Origin: Fimbriiglobus ruber
Lineage (GTDB): Bacteria; Planctomycetota; Planctomycetia; Gemmatales; Gemmataceae
Assembly (NCBI RefSeq): GCF_002197845.1
Contig: NZ_NIDE01000005.1
Span: 868,001-932,000, forward strand
Length of the DNA stretch: 64,000 bases
Direction: 5' to 3'
The translations under genes and the position numbers were made by a program. A model generated the notes under the pieces. It was not told where the DNA came from, did no database searches, and saw only the letters and a program-made list of their open reading frames with translations. This document shows positions 1 to 9,010 of the stretch, piece after piece (position 1 is the first letter of the stretch; each line of letters opens with the position of its first letter).

Positions 1-300
1 TATGTGAACGCGAATTGGGCTTAACCTTGCGCCACTAACACACATTTTTCTCCATTTTTTGCTTTAGTTAGCTATTTAAATTCATGTTGCGTAATGATTT
101 GCGTTAATTACTCAGAGATTATATTTCAGTGATTGCAAGCCTTGCTAATCCGGAAAGCAGTTCTGTTATACACTCAATAAAGTGTAACAATATCATATTT
201 ATGCAATATATAATTTGCTTGTATAAATTAAAAATTATTAAAGTATTATACTAATCCTAGAAAACTAATCGCTTCGTCCTGCCCTCCCGGCTCTGAAGCA
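1..300. other. AT-rich non-coding segment
   Basis: No convincing gene. Roughly the first 260 bases are far more AT-rich than the rest of the window and contain near-repeats of TTGCGTnAT (around 88-107) and several A/T runs. It sits upstream of the methylase-helicase, so it could be a promoter region or replication origin. No iteron set or DnaA-box cluster is clear enough to call an origin. Confidence 0.4.
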
Positions 301-360
301 GCCCGCAGCCTCCCGCAAGCAAAATGACGGTTTCCGCAGGCGGACCCTCCGTAATTTCTC

Positions 361-3360
361 TTGCGTGACCGCTATCGCTGGTTACGGCCCGCTTCCCTTT
401 CGCCTCGTCAGGCCGCGTTGATGCGGTCTACAAGCGAAAGGTTCGGTATGCCCCAACTTCAGTATTCGTTGCACTTTCCGTCGATCCCGTCTACAAATGA
501 GAGCGAACCAACTCATGTCCCTGTGATGGCGAAATCCAAGTCGACTCCGTCGCTTTTTGATTCCGAATTACTCCCAGAGGAACGGTCTCGCACGTTTGCG
601 GAACGGTTTACGCCGGCACCAGCGCGTCCGTTTACCGAAAAGGTTCGGCCTTCCCGGCCAAGTCTGTTCGATGAGGTGAATGATGAGCAGCAGATCCGTG
701 AAGAACCGCTCGCGCTGCCACCGCCGGAGGTGATTGAACCAGTAATCGCCTCGGGTGAGAAAGCGAAGGCGAAGGATATTCTGGCCGCCATTTGGGTGCT
801 TCAAGCGATCGAGCGGGAGAGACGGCCGGCGACCTCGTCGGAGAAAGAGATCCTCGGTCGATTCCCGGGTTTCGGTGCAGTGGCATTGAGCATGTTCCCG
901 AACCCTGTGACTGGGGAATACAAGGATTCAGGGTGGAAAACTTTCGGCGAGGAACTCCGCAGACTGCTGAACGCCGACGAATACGAGTCGGCCCGCCGAA
1001 CTGTCTTCAACGCCTTTTACACGTCGCCCACGGTCATTAAGGCGATGCACCAAGCCCTAAAACGGCTTGGCGTCCCTGAAGATGCTCTGGTTCTGGAGCC
1101 GGGGTGCGGGACGGGATCTTTCATTTCCCTCGCGCCGGATAGCATGCGGTTCATCGGCGTCGAGCAGGATTCCATTTCGGGACGTATCGCACGCGCAAGA
1201 AACCCAACCCAGGACATACGAATCCAGGATTTCCAGAAGACCCGGTTACCGGAACTTGATGCGGTGATCGGGAATGTGCCCTTCGCCGATGTTCGACTCG
1301 ATTACCACGGCCAGAAGCTTGCCCTGCACGACTTCTTCATCGCCAAGTCAGTGGACTCACTGAAACCGGGAGGTGTGCTGGCGCTCGTCACCTCGCACTA
1401 CACCCTCGATAAACTCAACGGCTCCGTCCGCGAGTACCTGGCTGATAGGGCGGATTTCCTCGGGGCGATCCGGTTGCCAAGCGATGCGTTTAAACGCGAA
1501 GGGACCAGCGTAGTCAGCGACATCGTTTTCATGCGTAAACGAAGTTTAGACGAACCCCCAAGGCACGTTGACGAGTGGCTGAAGGCCGAGCCGACTGAGA
1601 TCGAGGGTACGACGGTCCCGATCAACCGGTACTTCCTCAATCACCCTGAAAACGTCCTCGGTACTTACTCCAGCAAGGACTCGCTTTACGGCAGCGGGTA
1701 CAGCGTCATCTCAAATGGTGATATGGCGGATCAGCTTCGGGAGGCGGTTGGCAAGCTCCCCAGGTTTGAGCAGAAAGCTGAGGAGTTGCCGGCTAAACCT
1801 GTGGAGTCGGTCCCCAGGTTTGTTCCTCCGCCGGCCGAGCCTCACATCTCCGAAGGCTCATTCTTCGTCCACGACTCTCGAATCCATCAGATGGTCGACG
1901 GACAAACCGTGCCTGTCGTTTATGGGGGCTCCGAGCTTTGGGCTCACGGTGGGTTGGTCGGCCGGCGAATGGGAGCGTTGATCGGCCTGCGCGACCTCGC
2001 TCGAAGGGTTCTCCAGTCGCAGAACGAGGGGTGGCCGGCAGAGGCTCGTGTGGACGCCAGGCGGAAGCTCAACCTCGCCTACGAATCCTTCAAATCCGCT
2101 TTTGGCCCCATCAACAAGACGACCGTGTCGGAAAGCAAGGACGGCACGCAGATCCGAAGGATGCCGAACATCGTGAAATTCAGGGAAGACCCAGACGCCA
2201 TGCTCGTCATGGCTCTGGAGGAGTACGACGAAGCCACCGGGGACGCGAAGAAAGCTCCCATCATGCAGCGGGACGTGGTGGGGAAGACGCCACCGATTAC
2301 GTCCGTTTCCTCAGCCGAGGAAGGGCTTCTCGTTTCCCTGGACCAGAAAGGGGCGGTAGACCTGCCGTTCATCTCGCAGCTTTACGGGAAGGCCGAGGCC
2401 GCGGTCATCTCCGAACTGGGCGAGCTGATTTTCCATGATCCAGAAACGAAGACCTGGGAGACCGCCGACGCTTACCTGTCGGGGAACGTGCGTGCGAAGC
2501 TGGTTGTCGCGGAGAAGGCTGGGATTGAGCGGAACATCGAAGCTCTGAAAGCCGTTCAGCCCGAAGACGTTTTACCCGGAGACATCGATGCCAACCTCGG
2601 GGCGCCGTGGGTTCCTGTAACTGATGTCCAGGCGTTTGCGACTGAGTTGTTCCGCGTGGAGCCGGATTCGATAACCATTGGACATTTAGCAAAAGACGCG
2701 GTGTGGAGCGTTGAAGGGGATTACTCAGCCGAGCGGTCGGTAGCGGTCACAGCCGATTACGGCACGTCACGAGCCAGCGGCATTTGGTTGCTCGGGCTTG
2801 CGCTCAACATGAAGTCGCCGGTCATTTACGATCCGGACCCTTCAGATCCAGACAAGCGGGTAGTGAACCAGGATGCGACGCTCGCTGCAAAAGAGAAGCA
2901 ACGAGCCATCAAGGAGCAGTTCAAAAGCTGGGTGTTCACCGATCCTGACAGAACGGAGCGTTTGGTTCGGCTTTACAACGACAACTTCAACAATTTGCGG
3001 CCGAGACAGTTTGATGGCTCGCACCTGGATTTCCCGGGGATGTCGCAAGCTCTAGCGCTTCGCCAGCATCAAAAGGACGCGGTGTGGCGGATCATGTCGG
3101 GCGGAAATACCCTTTTAGCTCATGCGGTTGGGGCGGGTAAGACCGGGGCTTGCTCCGCAGGCGCGATGAAGCTGAAGCAGGCTGGTTTGGCGAAGAAGTC
3201 TCTCATCGCCGTTCCAAACCATCTTCTTGAGCAGTTCGCTCGGGAGTTCCAGCAGTTCTATCCCAACGCGAAGCTCTTGGTTGCCAGCAAAGACGACTTC
3301 ACCAAGGAACGGCGGAAGTTCCTAACGGCGAAGATAGCCTCGGGGACTGGGATGCGATAA
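361..3360 (+). CDS. DNA methylase-helicase, N-terminal part (frameshifted gene)
   Basis: This is the first and largest intact piece of a plasmid/phage-type fusion of an N6-adenine DNA methyltransferase and an SNF2-like helicase, a family commonly near 1,600-2,000 residues and often called an antirestriction or plasmid-maintenance methylase. The SAM-binding motif LEPGCGTGSF is near residue 246 and the catalytic-type motif GNVPF near 304. The helicase begins near residue 900 with Walker A AHAVGAGKTG near 920. The start is uncertain: TTG at 361, ATG at 421 or ATG at 526 are all in frame and none has a strong ribosome site. The frame ends at 3360 only because a base appears to be missing near 3346 (ASG should continue as DWDAIIVTH). 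Function is by family recognition; activity is doubtful unless the frameshifts are sequencing errors. Confidence 0.8.
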   Translation: MRDRYRWLRPASLSPRQAALMRSTSERFGMPQLQYSLHFPSIPSTNESEPTHVPVMAKSKSTPSLFDSELLPEERSRTFAERFTPAPARPFTEKVRPSRPSLFDEVNDEQQIREEPLALPPPEVIEPVIASGEKAKAKDILAAIWVLQAIERERRPATSSEKEILGRFPGFGAVALSMFPNPVTGEYKDSGWKTFGEELRRLLNADEYESARRTVFNAFYTSPTVIKAMHQALKRLGVPEDALVLEPGCGTGSFISLAPDSMRFIGVEQDSISGRIARARNPTQDIRIQDFQKTRLPELDAVIGNVPFADVRLDYHGQKLALHDFFIAKSVDSLKPGGVLALVTSHYTLDKLNGSVREYLADRADFLGAIRLPSDAFKREGTSVVSDIVFMRKRSLDEPPRHVDEWLKAEPTEIEGTTVPINRYFLNHPENVLGTYSSKDSLYGSGYSVISNGDMADQLREAVGKLPRFEQKAEELPAKPVESVPRFVPPPAEPHISEGSFFVHDSRIHQMVDGQTVPVVYGGSELWAHGGLVGRRMGALIGLRDLARRVLQSQNEGWPAEARVDARRKLNLAYESFKSAFGPINKTTVSESKDGTQIRRMPNIVKFREDPDAMLVMALEEYDEATGDAKKAPIMQRDVVGKTPPITSVSSAEEGLLVSLDQKGAVDLPFISQLYGKAEAAVISELGELIFHDPETKTWETADAYLSGNVRAKLVVAEKAGIERNIEALKAVQPEDVLPGDIDANLGAPWVPVTDVQAFATELFRVEPDSITIGHLAKDAVWSVEGDYSAERSVAVTADYGTSRASGIWLLGLALNMKSPVIYDPDPSDPDKRVVNQDATLAAKEKQRAIKEQFKSWVFTDPDRTERLVRLYNDNFNNLRPRQFDGSHLDFPGMSQALALRQHQKDAVWRIMSGGNTLLAHAVGAGKTGACSAGAMKLKQAGLAKKSLIAVPNHLLEQFAREFQQFYPNAKLLVASKDDFTKERRKFLTAKIASGTGMR

Positions 3361-4000
3361 TCGTGACTCATTCGAGTTTTGAGCGGATTGGGATGTCCCG
3401 GGACTTTCAGGAAAAGTTCTTGCGGAAGCAGATCGCTGAATATGACGAAATGCTTTGTGACCGCGCATCGGAAAAGGGAAAAATCGGAACATCATCAAGA
3501 CGCTCGAAAAGCAGAAAGCCGCGAGGGAAGCGAAGTTGAAGGATTTGCTTGCAGAAGACAAAAAAGATGATGGCTTGGTGTTCGATGAGCTCGGGGTTGA
3601 CCACATATTTATTGATGAATTTCAACAGTTTAAGAACATGGAGCTTGCATCGAAGATGGATCGCGTCGCCGGGATTCAGACGGTGGTTCGGAACGAGCCT
3701 TCGACCTCTTCATGAAATCGCAGTACCTCCACGAGCAACACCCCGGACATGGGCTTACTGGAGCCTCTGGAACTCCAGTTAGTAACTCGATGGTCGAACT
3801 CTACACCCTCCAGCGGTACTTCGATCCGATGGGTTACGTGATCGGGGTATCGAGCACTTCGACGCTTGGGCCGCGACTTTTGGAGAAGTCGTCGAGACGA
3901 TGGAGATCTCTCCTGATGGGCAGACTTTGAAACCACGGAGTAGGTTCGCCAAGTTCGTGAACCTCCCGAACTCCAGCAGATGTTTCGGGCGTTCTCGACG
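3361..4000 (+). pseudogene. Middle of the methylase-helicase, broken by several one-base deletions
   Basis: Reading across frames restores a continuous helicase: DWDAIIVTHSSFERIG, then a linker rich in Lys, then the motif II region HIFIDEFQQFKN near 3606, then SGTPVSNSMVELYTLQRYF near 3755 and PRSRFAKFVNLPE near 3940. Frame jumps are needed near 3346, 3477, 3680, 3838, 3975 and 3998. In each case adding one base to a short run (AAAAA, GG, TT, CC) repairs the frame. Either this gene is decaying, or the assembly has lost bases in homopolymers here. The segment carries no independent gene. Confidence 0.75.
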
Positions 4001-4791
4001 TGCAGACTACGGACATGTTGGATTTACCGAGACCAAAACTTGAGGGTGGGAAGGCCCAGGTCATTGCTTGTCCCATGTCCGACGAGCAAAGTGAAATCCA
4101 GCAGAAGTTAGTTGAGCGATACGAACGCATCCGGAGTTCCAAAGTAGACCCCAGGGAGGACAACGCCCTCGCCATCACGACCGATGGCAGAAAGCTCGCC
4201 TTGGACGCCAGGATGTTGTCACCGAATGCTGAAGACTTTCCTTCCTCCAAGATCAACGCCCTGGTGGAGAACGTCTTTGCAATCTGGGAGAAGTCGGCGC
4301 CTACAAAGGGCACGCAGATGATCTTCTCGGACATCGGGGTGAATCCCACGTCCTGGGGGTTCTCGGCTTATGACGAGGTCACAAAGAAGCTCATTGCTCG
4401 GGGTATTCCACGGGAACAGATCGTGTCTATCGGTGAGGCAGATTCAGACGCGAAGAAGCAGGCGTTGTTCGAGAAAGTCAGAAACGGTTCGGTGCGGGTT
4501 CTTCTTGGGAGTACAGCAAAGTTAGGAACGGGAACCAACGTCCAGAAGCGCTTGGTTGCGATGCACCATTTGGACGCGCCTTGGAAGCCGGCCGAGGTCG
4601 AACAACGTGACGGGAGAATCCTCCGTCAGGGGAATCAGAACGCGGAGGTCTCGATCTACCGGTATGTCACCGAAGGAAGCTTCGACGCGTATATGTGGCA
4701 AGCGTTAGAAACTAAAGCACGTTTTATCAATCAAGTAATGACGGGGGAATCTGGAGTCCGTAGAGCAGAGGACATCGGGGGCAGGAGCTGA
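4000..4791 (+). CDS. Methylase-helicase, C-terminal helicase lobe (frameshifted gene)
   Basis: This open frame continues the broken helicase and is not a separate gene. It contains the RecA-like second lobe: a motif V-type stretch GSTAKLGTGTNVQ near residue 168 and the motif VI-type QRDGRILRQGNQ near residue 202, as in SNF2-family plasmid helicases. The Met at its start lies inside the restored protein (VQTTDMLDLPRP). The frame ends at 4791 after AEDIGG, where one missing base near 4785 separates it from the next piece, which should read GGQELSYAEVKA. Confidence is high in the family and lower in any independent expression. Confidence 0.75.
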   Translation: MQTTDMLDLPRPKLEGGKAQVIACPMSDEQSEIQQKLVERYERIRSSKVDPREDNALAITTDGRKLALDARMLSPNAEDFPSSKINALVENVFAIWEKSAPTKGTQMIFSDIGVNPTSWGFSAYDEVTKKLIARGIPREQIVSIGEADSDAKKQALFEKVRNGSVRVLLGSTAKLGTGTNVQKRLVAMHHLDAPWKPAEVEQRDGRILRQGNQNAEVSIYRYVTEGSFDAYMWQALETKARFINQVMTGESGVRRAEDIGGRS

Positions 4792-4802
4792 GCTACGCCG
4801 AG

Positions 4803-5681
4803 GTGAAGGCAATAGCCTCGGGGAATCCTGCCGTGCTAACGCTTGCTGAAGCCGATGCGGAGCTACAGAAACTCGCGGTTCTCCGGCGCTCCCATGCGGA
4901 TGAGCAGTTCCTTGCAAGAAGAAACCTCCGGGAGCTTCCCCAGACGATTGAGAGGCTTGAGAAACGACTGGAGGCTTTAACCGAAGATGCTGCCACGGTT
5001 GAAGGGTCGAAAGGCATGACCGTGGGTGAGAAACCTGGAACCGAAGTTGTATTGGGGCAGGCGCTGAACCGGATACCGGATGAAGTGGACCGCAGGAGGG
5101 TATTTCCGATTGGAGAGTACCGAGGTCTTGCGTTTGGGCTGGAACGGCATCCAGGGGGATCGGCTGATGTTTACCTGGAGGGGAGAGGATACAGGACAGC
5201 ACAATTGTCGAGGGAATCGCAAGGCCCAAGGGCGGTGATGAACGCGCTAAATCGAATTGCCACAACTTACGACGAGCGGATCGAAGCGACGGGGAAAGAA
5301 CTTGCCGTGGTGCGGGGGCAGCTTACGGACTACGAAGCACGGTTAGGAAGAGTGTTTGCTCACTCAGGATACATGGAAGAGCTTTCAGGGTTGCGGGATA
5401 GGTTGAAAATCGCGTTGTCAGGAACGCCGGCCGAGGGAGAGTCGACAGCGGGAGAGTTGGCAGAGAAGATCAAGGTACTTCGGGAGTCGCAGGTGGTTGA
5501 AGCCCCGACGAGGGTGAAGCCGAAACCGAGGACGGAATTGCGGAGGCGTGTGGAAGAGAGACCTCCGGCGAAAGAGACGAAGGAGCCAGCAGTGGATGAA
5601 CCCCAGCCGGTTGAGGAAGCCCCGCCGGTTTCGCACCGTATGCAAGTGCGAAGGGGCGGTACGCAGATGTCGCTGTTTTGA
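4803..5681 (+). CDS. Methylase-helicase, C-terminal tail (frameshifted gene)
   Basis: This continues the same protein after the break near 4785 (ELSYAEVKAIASGNP fits the usual sequence just after the helicase lobe). The first part is predicted helical and charged (residues about 10-70, coiled-coil like), and the last 80 residues are rich in Pro, Glu and Arg and end in QMSLF. It has no start codon with a ribosome site, so it was probably translated only as part of the full protein of about 1,770 residues. A strong promoter for the next gene begins 8 bases after its stop. Confidence 0.65.
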   Translation: MKAIASGNPAVLTLAEADAELQKLAVLRRSHADEQFLARRNLRELPQTIERLEKRLEALTEDAATVEGSKGMTVGEKPGTEVVLGQALNRIPDEVDRRRVFPIGEYRGLAFGLERHPGGSADVYLEGRGYRTAQLSRESQGPRAVMNALNRIATTYDERIEATGKELAVVRGQLTDYEARLGRVFAHSGYMEELSGLRDRLKIALSGTPAEGESTAGELAEKIKVLRESQVVEAPTRVKPKPRTELRRRVEERPPAKETKEPAVDEPQPVEEAPPVSHRMQVRRGGTQMSLF

Positions 5682-5688
5682 GAGCGAA

Positions 5689-5717
5689 TTGACATCTTCG
5701 TCGGGGTGAGATACTCC
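5689..5717 (+). promoter_or_regulatory. Sigma-70-type promoter of the 5791 gene
   Basis: TTGACA (5689-5694), 17 bp spacer, TACTCC (5712-5717). It has the same design as the other rightward promoters in the window and points to the gene at 5791, 74 bases downstream. Confidence 0.6.
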
Positions 5718-5729
5718 TCGGTTCGCCTG

Positions 5730-5790
5730 CCTGCCGCTTCCGTTCGGTTGCCGGTGGGCAGGTATTTGCAACCGAACAACAGGAGTATTT
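5730..5790 (+). promoter_or_regulatory. Structured leader with two competing hairpins
   Basis: A perfect 10 bp inverted repeat, GTTCGGTTGC (5742-5751) with GCAACCGAAC (5768-5777), ends just before the ribosome site ACAGGAG. A second stem, CCTGCC (5730-5735) with GGCAGG (5757-5762), interlocks with it, so the two are mutually exclusive or form a pseudoknot. This suggests regulation of the gene at 5791 at the RNA level; the signal is unknown. Confidence 0.45.
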
Positions 5791-6360
5791 ATGGCCAAAC
5801 GCGGTCGAATCGTTCCACAAGCCCCCACGGAAACAAAGGCTGAAACCACTTCCGAAACCTCGGCACCCACGGAGACTACGGCGCTCGCTCTTCCTTCTGA
5901 AACACTTCCTCCAGGAGCGACGGACTTCGATCCAGCTTCGTTTGAGCCCTCGGAGATCGTGAACCAGGTCGCGGAAGCCACGAGGATGCCCGAAAATGGC
6001 CGTCAAACCGAGCAAGGCCAGCGACAGTTCACCCCGGCGCCTGATCCCTTCGACATCCAGTCAGTGTTCACGGATGACAACGCGGTTCACCTTGGAAACA
6101 GCCATAGGCAGAGGGCGTATTTCATTCACTTCGATAGGAAGCCAGAGCCAGGTCCGAACGGAGAGAAGCATCCGGCGTTAGCGGCGCTTCAAGACGCAGG
6201 GTTTAAGTGGAGAGAGGTTGGGGATGGGTCGTTTGCCTGGAAAAAGCCGTGGGCGGGTCAGCACTTCAGTCATGTAGAAGAGCAGGATAACAGGAAATTA
6301 GTGAATCAAGTGGGAGCGATGCTCGGGCCTGTAAAGCACGAAGAGCGGATTCCGGATTGA
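5791..6360 (+). CDS. Unknown protein, 189 aa
   Basis: I do not recognise this protein. Residues 1-90 are rich in Thr, Glu, Pro and Ala and look disordered. Residues 90-180 look folded, with an aromatic stretch (AYFIHFDRKPEPGPNGEKHP, then GDGSFAWKKPW). The start ATG has a good ribosome site (ACAGGAG) and follows a promoter and structured leader. Its position directly after the methylase-helicase suggests an accessory or maintenance role on the same element, but that is inference only. It ends at a copy of the interspersed multi-hairpin repeat. Confidence 0.7.
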   Translation: MAKRGRIVPQAPTETKAETTSETSAPTETTALALPSETLPPGATDFDPASFEPSEIVNQVAEATRMPENGRQTEQGQRQFTPAPDPFDIQSVFTDDNAVHLGNSHRQRAYFIHFDRKPEPGPNGEKHPALAALQDAGFKWREVGDGSFAWKKPWAGQHFSHVEEQDNRKLVNQVGAMLGPVKHEERIPD

Positions 6361-6371
6361 GTTAGGGAGGT

Positions 6372-6456
6372 GGGGCGTCTCGGCTTCGCCGCCGCCACCT
6401 CCAGCACTCCGCTACGCTGCGGTCCCTTCGGGACGTCTGCTTACGGCGGCTGACGC
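6372..6456 (+). repeat. Interspersed multi-hairpin repeat, copy 1
   Basis: Begins GGGGCGTCTC and ends CGGCTGACGC, so the ends pair (GCGTC with GACGC). It contains GGTCCCTTCGGGAC and CGGCTTCGCCG hairpins. It lies between convergent genes and touches the stop codon of the leftward gene. Confidence 0.75.
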
Positions 6457-6941
6457 TAACCACGTTTCCGGCCATAGTACTGCCGGTGATACGCGTTTCG
6501 GCGCAGTCTCCGCTCTTCAGCGGTCATGATTGGGAGCCGTCCGCCCTGTCGCTGCATCACTGACGCGGGAAGTCCATTCTCGACGACCTTGCGAGCCTTC
6601 TCCCGCACATAGTCCGGCTCGAAACCTGCCGCCCAGCACCACCACTCGAAATCGCTTTTGTCAAAGAACCAGCGGTGTGCTTCATCGAGGATGTACTGCT
6701 TCTTACCTTCCTGTTTTGCGCCTAACTCTCGGCATCTACCCGCAAGGCATTCCAGCATGACCGTGAGCTTTGCGATTGCGATGCGCTGTTCGGGAGTGGT
6801 TTGAATCGAATGCTCACCCGACGGCAACCAGAACTTGTCCGTCTCGCCTTTCGCTGTAGTTACGTTTCGTTCCCCAGCCGGTGGACAGACCGTCGCACCG
6901 CGTTCTTTGAGAAACCGCTCGATCCTTTTCTCGTCGGTCAG
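6456..6941 (-). CDS. Unknown phage/plasmid-type protein, about 161 aa
   Basis: Unknown function. The well-defined part ends with a Trp-rich stretch (AHRWFFDKSDFEWWCWAAG, then EPDYVREKARKV) of a type seen in phage and plasmid proteins, followed by a basic tail. A TTG at 6827 is the first conventional start, but clearly coding-like sequence (KRIERFLKERGATVCPPAG) continues upstream without a stop to 6941. There a CTG overlaps the stop of the preceding gene as CTGA, mirroring the 4-nt overlaps used throughout the window. I therefore prefer the longer form. A rare CTG start or a small sequence error are both possible. Confidence 0.6.
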   Translation of the reverse strand: MTDEKRIERFLKERGATVCPPAGERNVTTAKGETDKFWLPSGEHSIQTTPEQRIAIAKLTVMLECLAGRCRELGAKQEGKKQYILDEAHRWFFDKSDFEWWCWAAGFEPDYVREKARKVVENGLPASVMQRQGGRLPIMTAEERRLRRNAYHRQYYGRKRG

Positions 6942-7663
6942 GCGCTGCCCACCGAGGACAGCGCCCGAGCTTCCCCCGGCTCGTGTCTCCTCAGCCGCGC
7001 CGCGATGAACTGGTCCAGGTGTTCGACGGTCGCCTCGTAGTCGCCGGCGATGGCTTCCCGCGAACGCCCATTGACCATCATCAGCCGAATTTCGGGCCAG
7101 TCGGCCTCCACCAGCTTGTACATCTCGGGTTCACGTAGAAGCGGATTTCGTGCCGGTTGAAGGTCGTCTTCGATTCCCCGGTTCTTCGATGACTTCGCGG
7201 CCCTGGCATTCGCCATGCGGAGGCGAGCGGCGGCCTTTTGTTCCTCACTCCACGGTTTTCTTTGCTTTGGGGGAACCGGCAACGCATCTTCCGAGTTTAA
7301 ACTCGGATTCGGCTCGAATGGCACCATTTGCACTTCGACAGGATCTTCCCACTTCGCGGCAGGAGTTGGTGCCGGGGAAATTCGTTCCTGGGCCTTCTCC
7401 AGCATCTTGCGTGTCAGCGGCGGTAGCTCGACTGGCGGCTCGATTCTGACCGGTTCTTCTGTTTTCGTCTCTGGCTGGGTAGCCTTGGGCAGACGATCTG
7501 CGGCATTCATGATCTGCTGAAGCGTGTCCCGCATATCGGCGGAAAGCGGCGGGTTGATCGCGGCAGAGTACAGGGCTTCAACGGCAGCGAAGATCTCGGC
7601 AGGAGCGCCGTGAGCGGCCAAATAACCCTTCAGGATGCCGTAATGGTAGACAGGAACACTCAT
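6938..7663 (-). CDS. Unknown protein, 241 aa, possible DNA-binding C-terminus
   Basis: Not recognised. The chosen ATG (7663) is preceded by AAGGGGG at good spacing; the frame stays open further upstream without a better start. Residues 1-60 are hydrophobic-helical (SVPVYHYGILKGYL), the middle is Pro/Glu-rich and probably disordered, then there is a basic patch (KPWSEEQKAAARLRMANARA). The last 70 residues resemble a helix-turn-helix segment (GRSREAIAGDYEATVEHL). It is coupled to the following leftward gene by a 4-nt overlap. A regulator or DNA-binding partner on the element is plausible but unproven. Confidence 0.6.
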   Translation of the reverse strand: MSVPVYHYGILKGYLAAHGAPAEIFAAVEALYSAAINPPLSADMRDTLQQIMNAADRLPKATQPETKTEEPVRIEPPVELPPLTRKMLEKAQERISPAPTPAAKWEDPVEVQMVPFEPNPSLNSEDALPVPPKQRKPWSEEQKAAARLRMANARAAKSSKNRGIEDDLQPARNPLLREPEMYKLVEADWPEIRLMMVNGRSREAIAGDYEATVEHLDQFIAARLRRHEPGEARALSSVGSA

Positions 7664-7795
7664 GAAACCCCCTTCCGGCATTACGCCGTTTTCGGGGAGA
7701 CAGAGTGGCAGGGAACAGGGCTTCGCGCAAGAGAGTTGTGGGTATCGAAACGACCGCCGAAGCGGTCGATTCCCGAGGTCTGTTACCGGCAACTA

Positions 7796-8215
7796 TCAAC
7801 CCGTCTTACCGTGGAAGACAACTTCGTCGACCGAAATGGCCCCCGGGCCTGCCAGGACCAACAGCACGGCGCTTGAGAAGTAAAGAATCACCGTCTCGAA
7901 GGAAGCATGCCCTGGACTGGCGATGTAGGGGTTCTCCGCCGGAATATGGATCAAGACCATAGCCCCGACCATAACCGACGCAATCCCGAATGCGCCGATC
8001 CTTGTCAGGAATCCCAACAGAACCGCAATGCCACCCCCGAACTCGCCAAGCGTAACCAGTCCCTGTACGTATTCGGGCGTGTCCGAACCCATCCATGCGA
8101 ACGGAGCGTGGATTTTCTCCCAGCCGTGGATGATACAACCGAGTCCGACTGCGAAGCGGATCAGGAGAAGACCGACCGAACTTGATCCGCTTTGCGGTGC
8201 CGAGGAAATAGACAT
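7796..8215 (-). CDS. DoxX family membrane protein
   Basis: A 139-residue inner-membrane protein with about four transmembrane helices and the DoxX pattern: RFAVGLGCIIHGWEKI near residue 20, LGEFGGGIAVLLGFLTRIGA near residue 57, and a closing hydrophobic helix SSAVLLVLAGPG. Members are around 130-150 residues, so the length fits. DoxX-like proteins are linked to redox and thiol stress in some bacteria, but this subgroup has no assigned role. No obvious operon partner; the flanking genes are unrelated. Confidence 0.85.
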   Translation of the reverse strand: MSISSAPQSGSSSVGLLLIRFAVGLGCIIHGWEKIHAPFAWMGSDTPEYVQGLVTLGEFGGGIAVLLGFLTRIGAFGIASVMVGAMVLIHIPAENPYIASPGHASFETVILYFSSAVLLVLAGPGAISVDEVVFHGKTG

Positions 8216-8714
8216 AGGAATCTCCGAGTGGGAAACGTCAATGTTTAAGAAGTACCCGACAATTTGGGGGTTTCATGACGAAAAGGTGAAGCTGTATCGA
8301 TTGAGGTCCAGAGAAAAGCACCGTCGAAGCGGTCGCACCTTCTCGACATGGATTTGTAATTGGTAACGGCTACGGTGACCCGTCGGGTTGTAACGACGGA
8401 GGCGCGAGATGAAAACTGCGATCAGCCCGTAACTGACATCGCGGCACGGTGGTTGCTTTGTTTATTGCTCGCCAAGTACGCAGGGATTCGCGGCTCACGG
8501 TAAATAACATTTGAAACCGCGTTCCCAGCCACTAGAACCTGAATCTATCGCGTCTGCCGGTTCACCCGCATTGCAAACACCCCTAATTGACGTTGATTTC
8601 CAGCTATTTTTAAGGGGTTTTGGCCGGCTCCTCTTATGCTATGCGGTTACGTCGCATTGGGTTCGCACGGCCGCTTTCTATACCAAAATTGTACCAAGCT
8701 GTAGCGGTCAGCCG
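8216..8714. other. Gene-free stretch
   Basis: About 500 bases between the divergently placed DoxX gene and the lipoprotein. I see no supported gene on either strand, no terminator and no repeat copy. It presumably includes the DoxX promoter. Confidence 0.4.
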
Positions 8715-8915
8715 CTATTTATTCCCAGGCAGAGGCGGAGCTTTCAGACCTGGCTTCCGAGACTCCGCCCCTTTGCCTTTTACAGCGCCATTCGGGCTGA
8801 GTTGGGCGACGGGAGCTGGGGCGGGTTCGCTGGGCTTGGCGGGCTTGGAATCGCCGCAGCCTCCGAGCAAGACGAAAGACAAACAGAAGGGTACGAAGAG
8901 TCGGTATCGTTTCAT
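8715..8915 (-). CDS. Small lipoprotein, 66 aa
   Basis: The signal peptide is clear: MKRYRLF, a hydrophobic core and a lipobox LLGGC at residue 20. The rest is Pro/Ala/Lys-rich and probably disordered. In planctomycetes short lipoproteins of this kind very often follow a DUF1559 gene, and this one lies just downstream of the DUF1559 gene on the same strand. It is predicted to be anchored in a membrane facing the periplasm; its function is unknown. Confidence 0.75.
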   Translation of the reverse strand: MKRYRLFVPFCLSFVLLGGCGDSKPAKPSEPAPAPVAQLSPNGAVKGKGAESRKPGLKAPPLPGNK

Positions 8916-9010
8916 GTCCTACTCACGATAAGTTGATAATGAAGTAGGGAATTGGGGTGAAGCCGCGCTCCATCCCAACCCCGACGCGCCCTGCGAGACG
9001 GTCTCCGGTC

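Noticed and set aside
1-300. Replication origin
   Set aside because: AT-rich, but no clear iterons or DnaA-box cluster and no replication initiator gene next to it.
8511-8936. Rightward open frames over the small lipoprotein
   Set aside because: The lipoprotein on the other strand has a signal peptide, lipobox and the expected neighbour; these frames are shadows.
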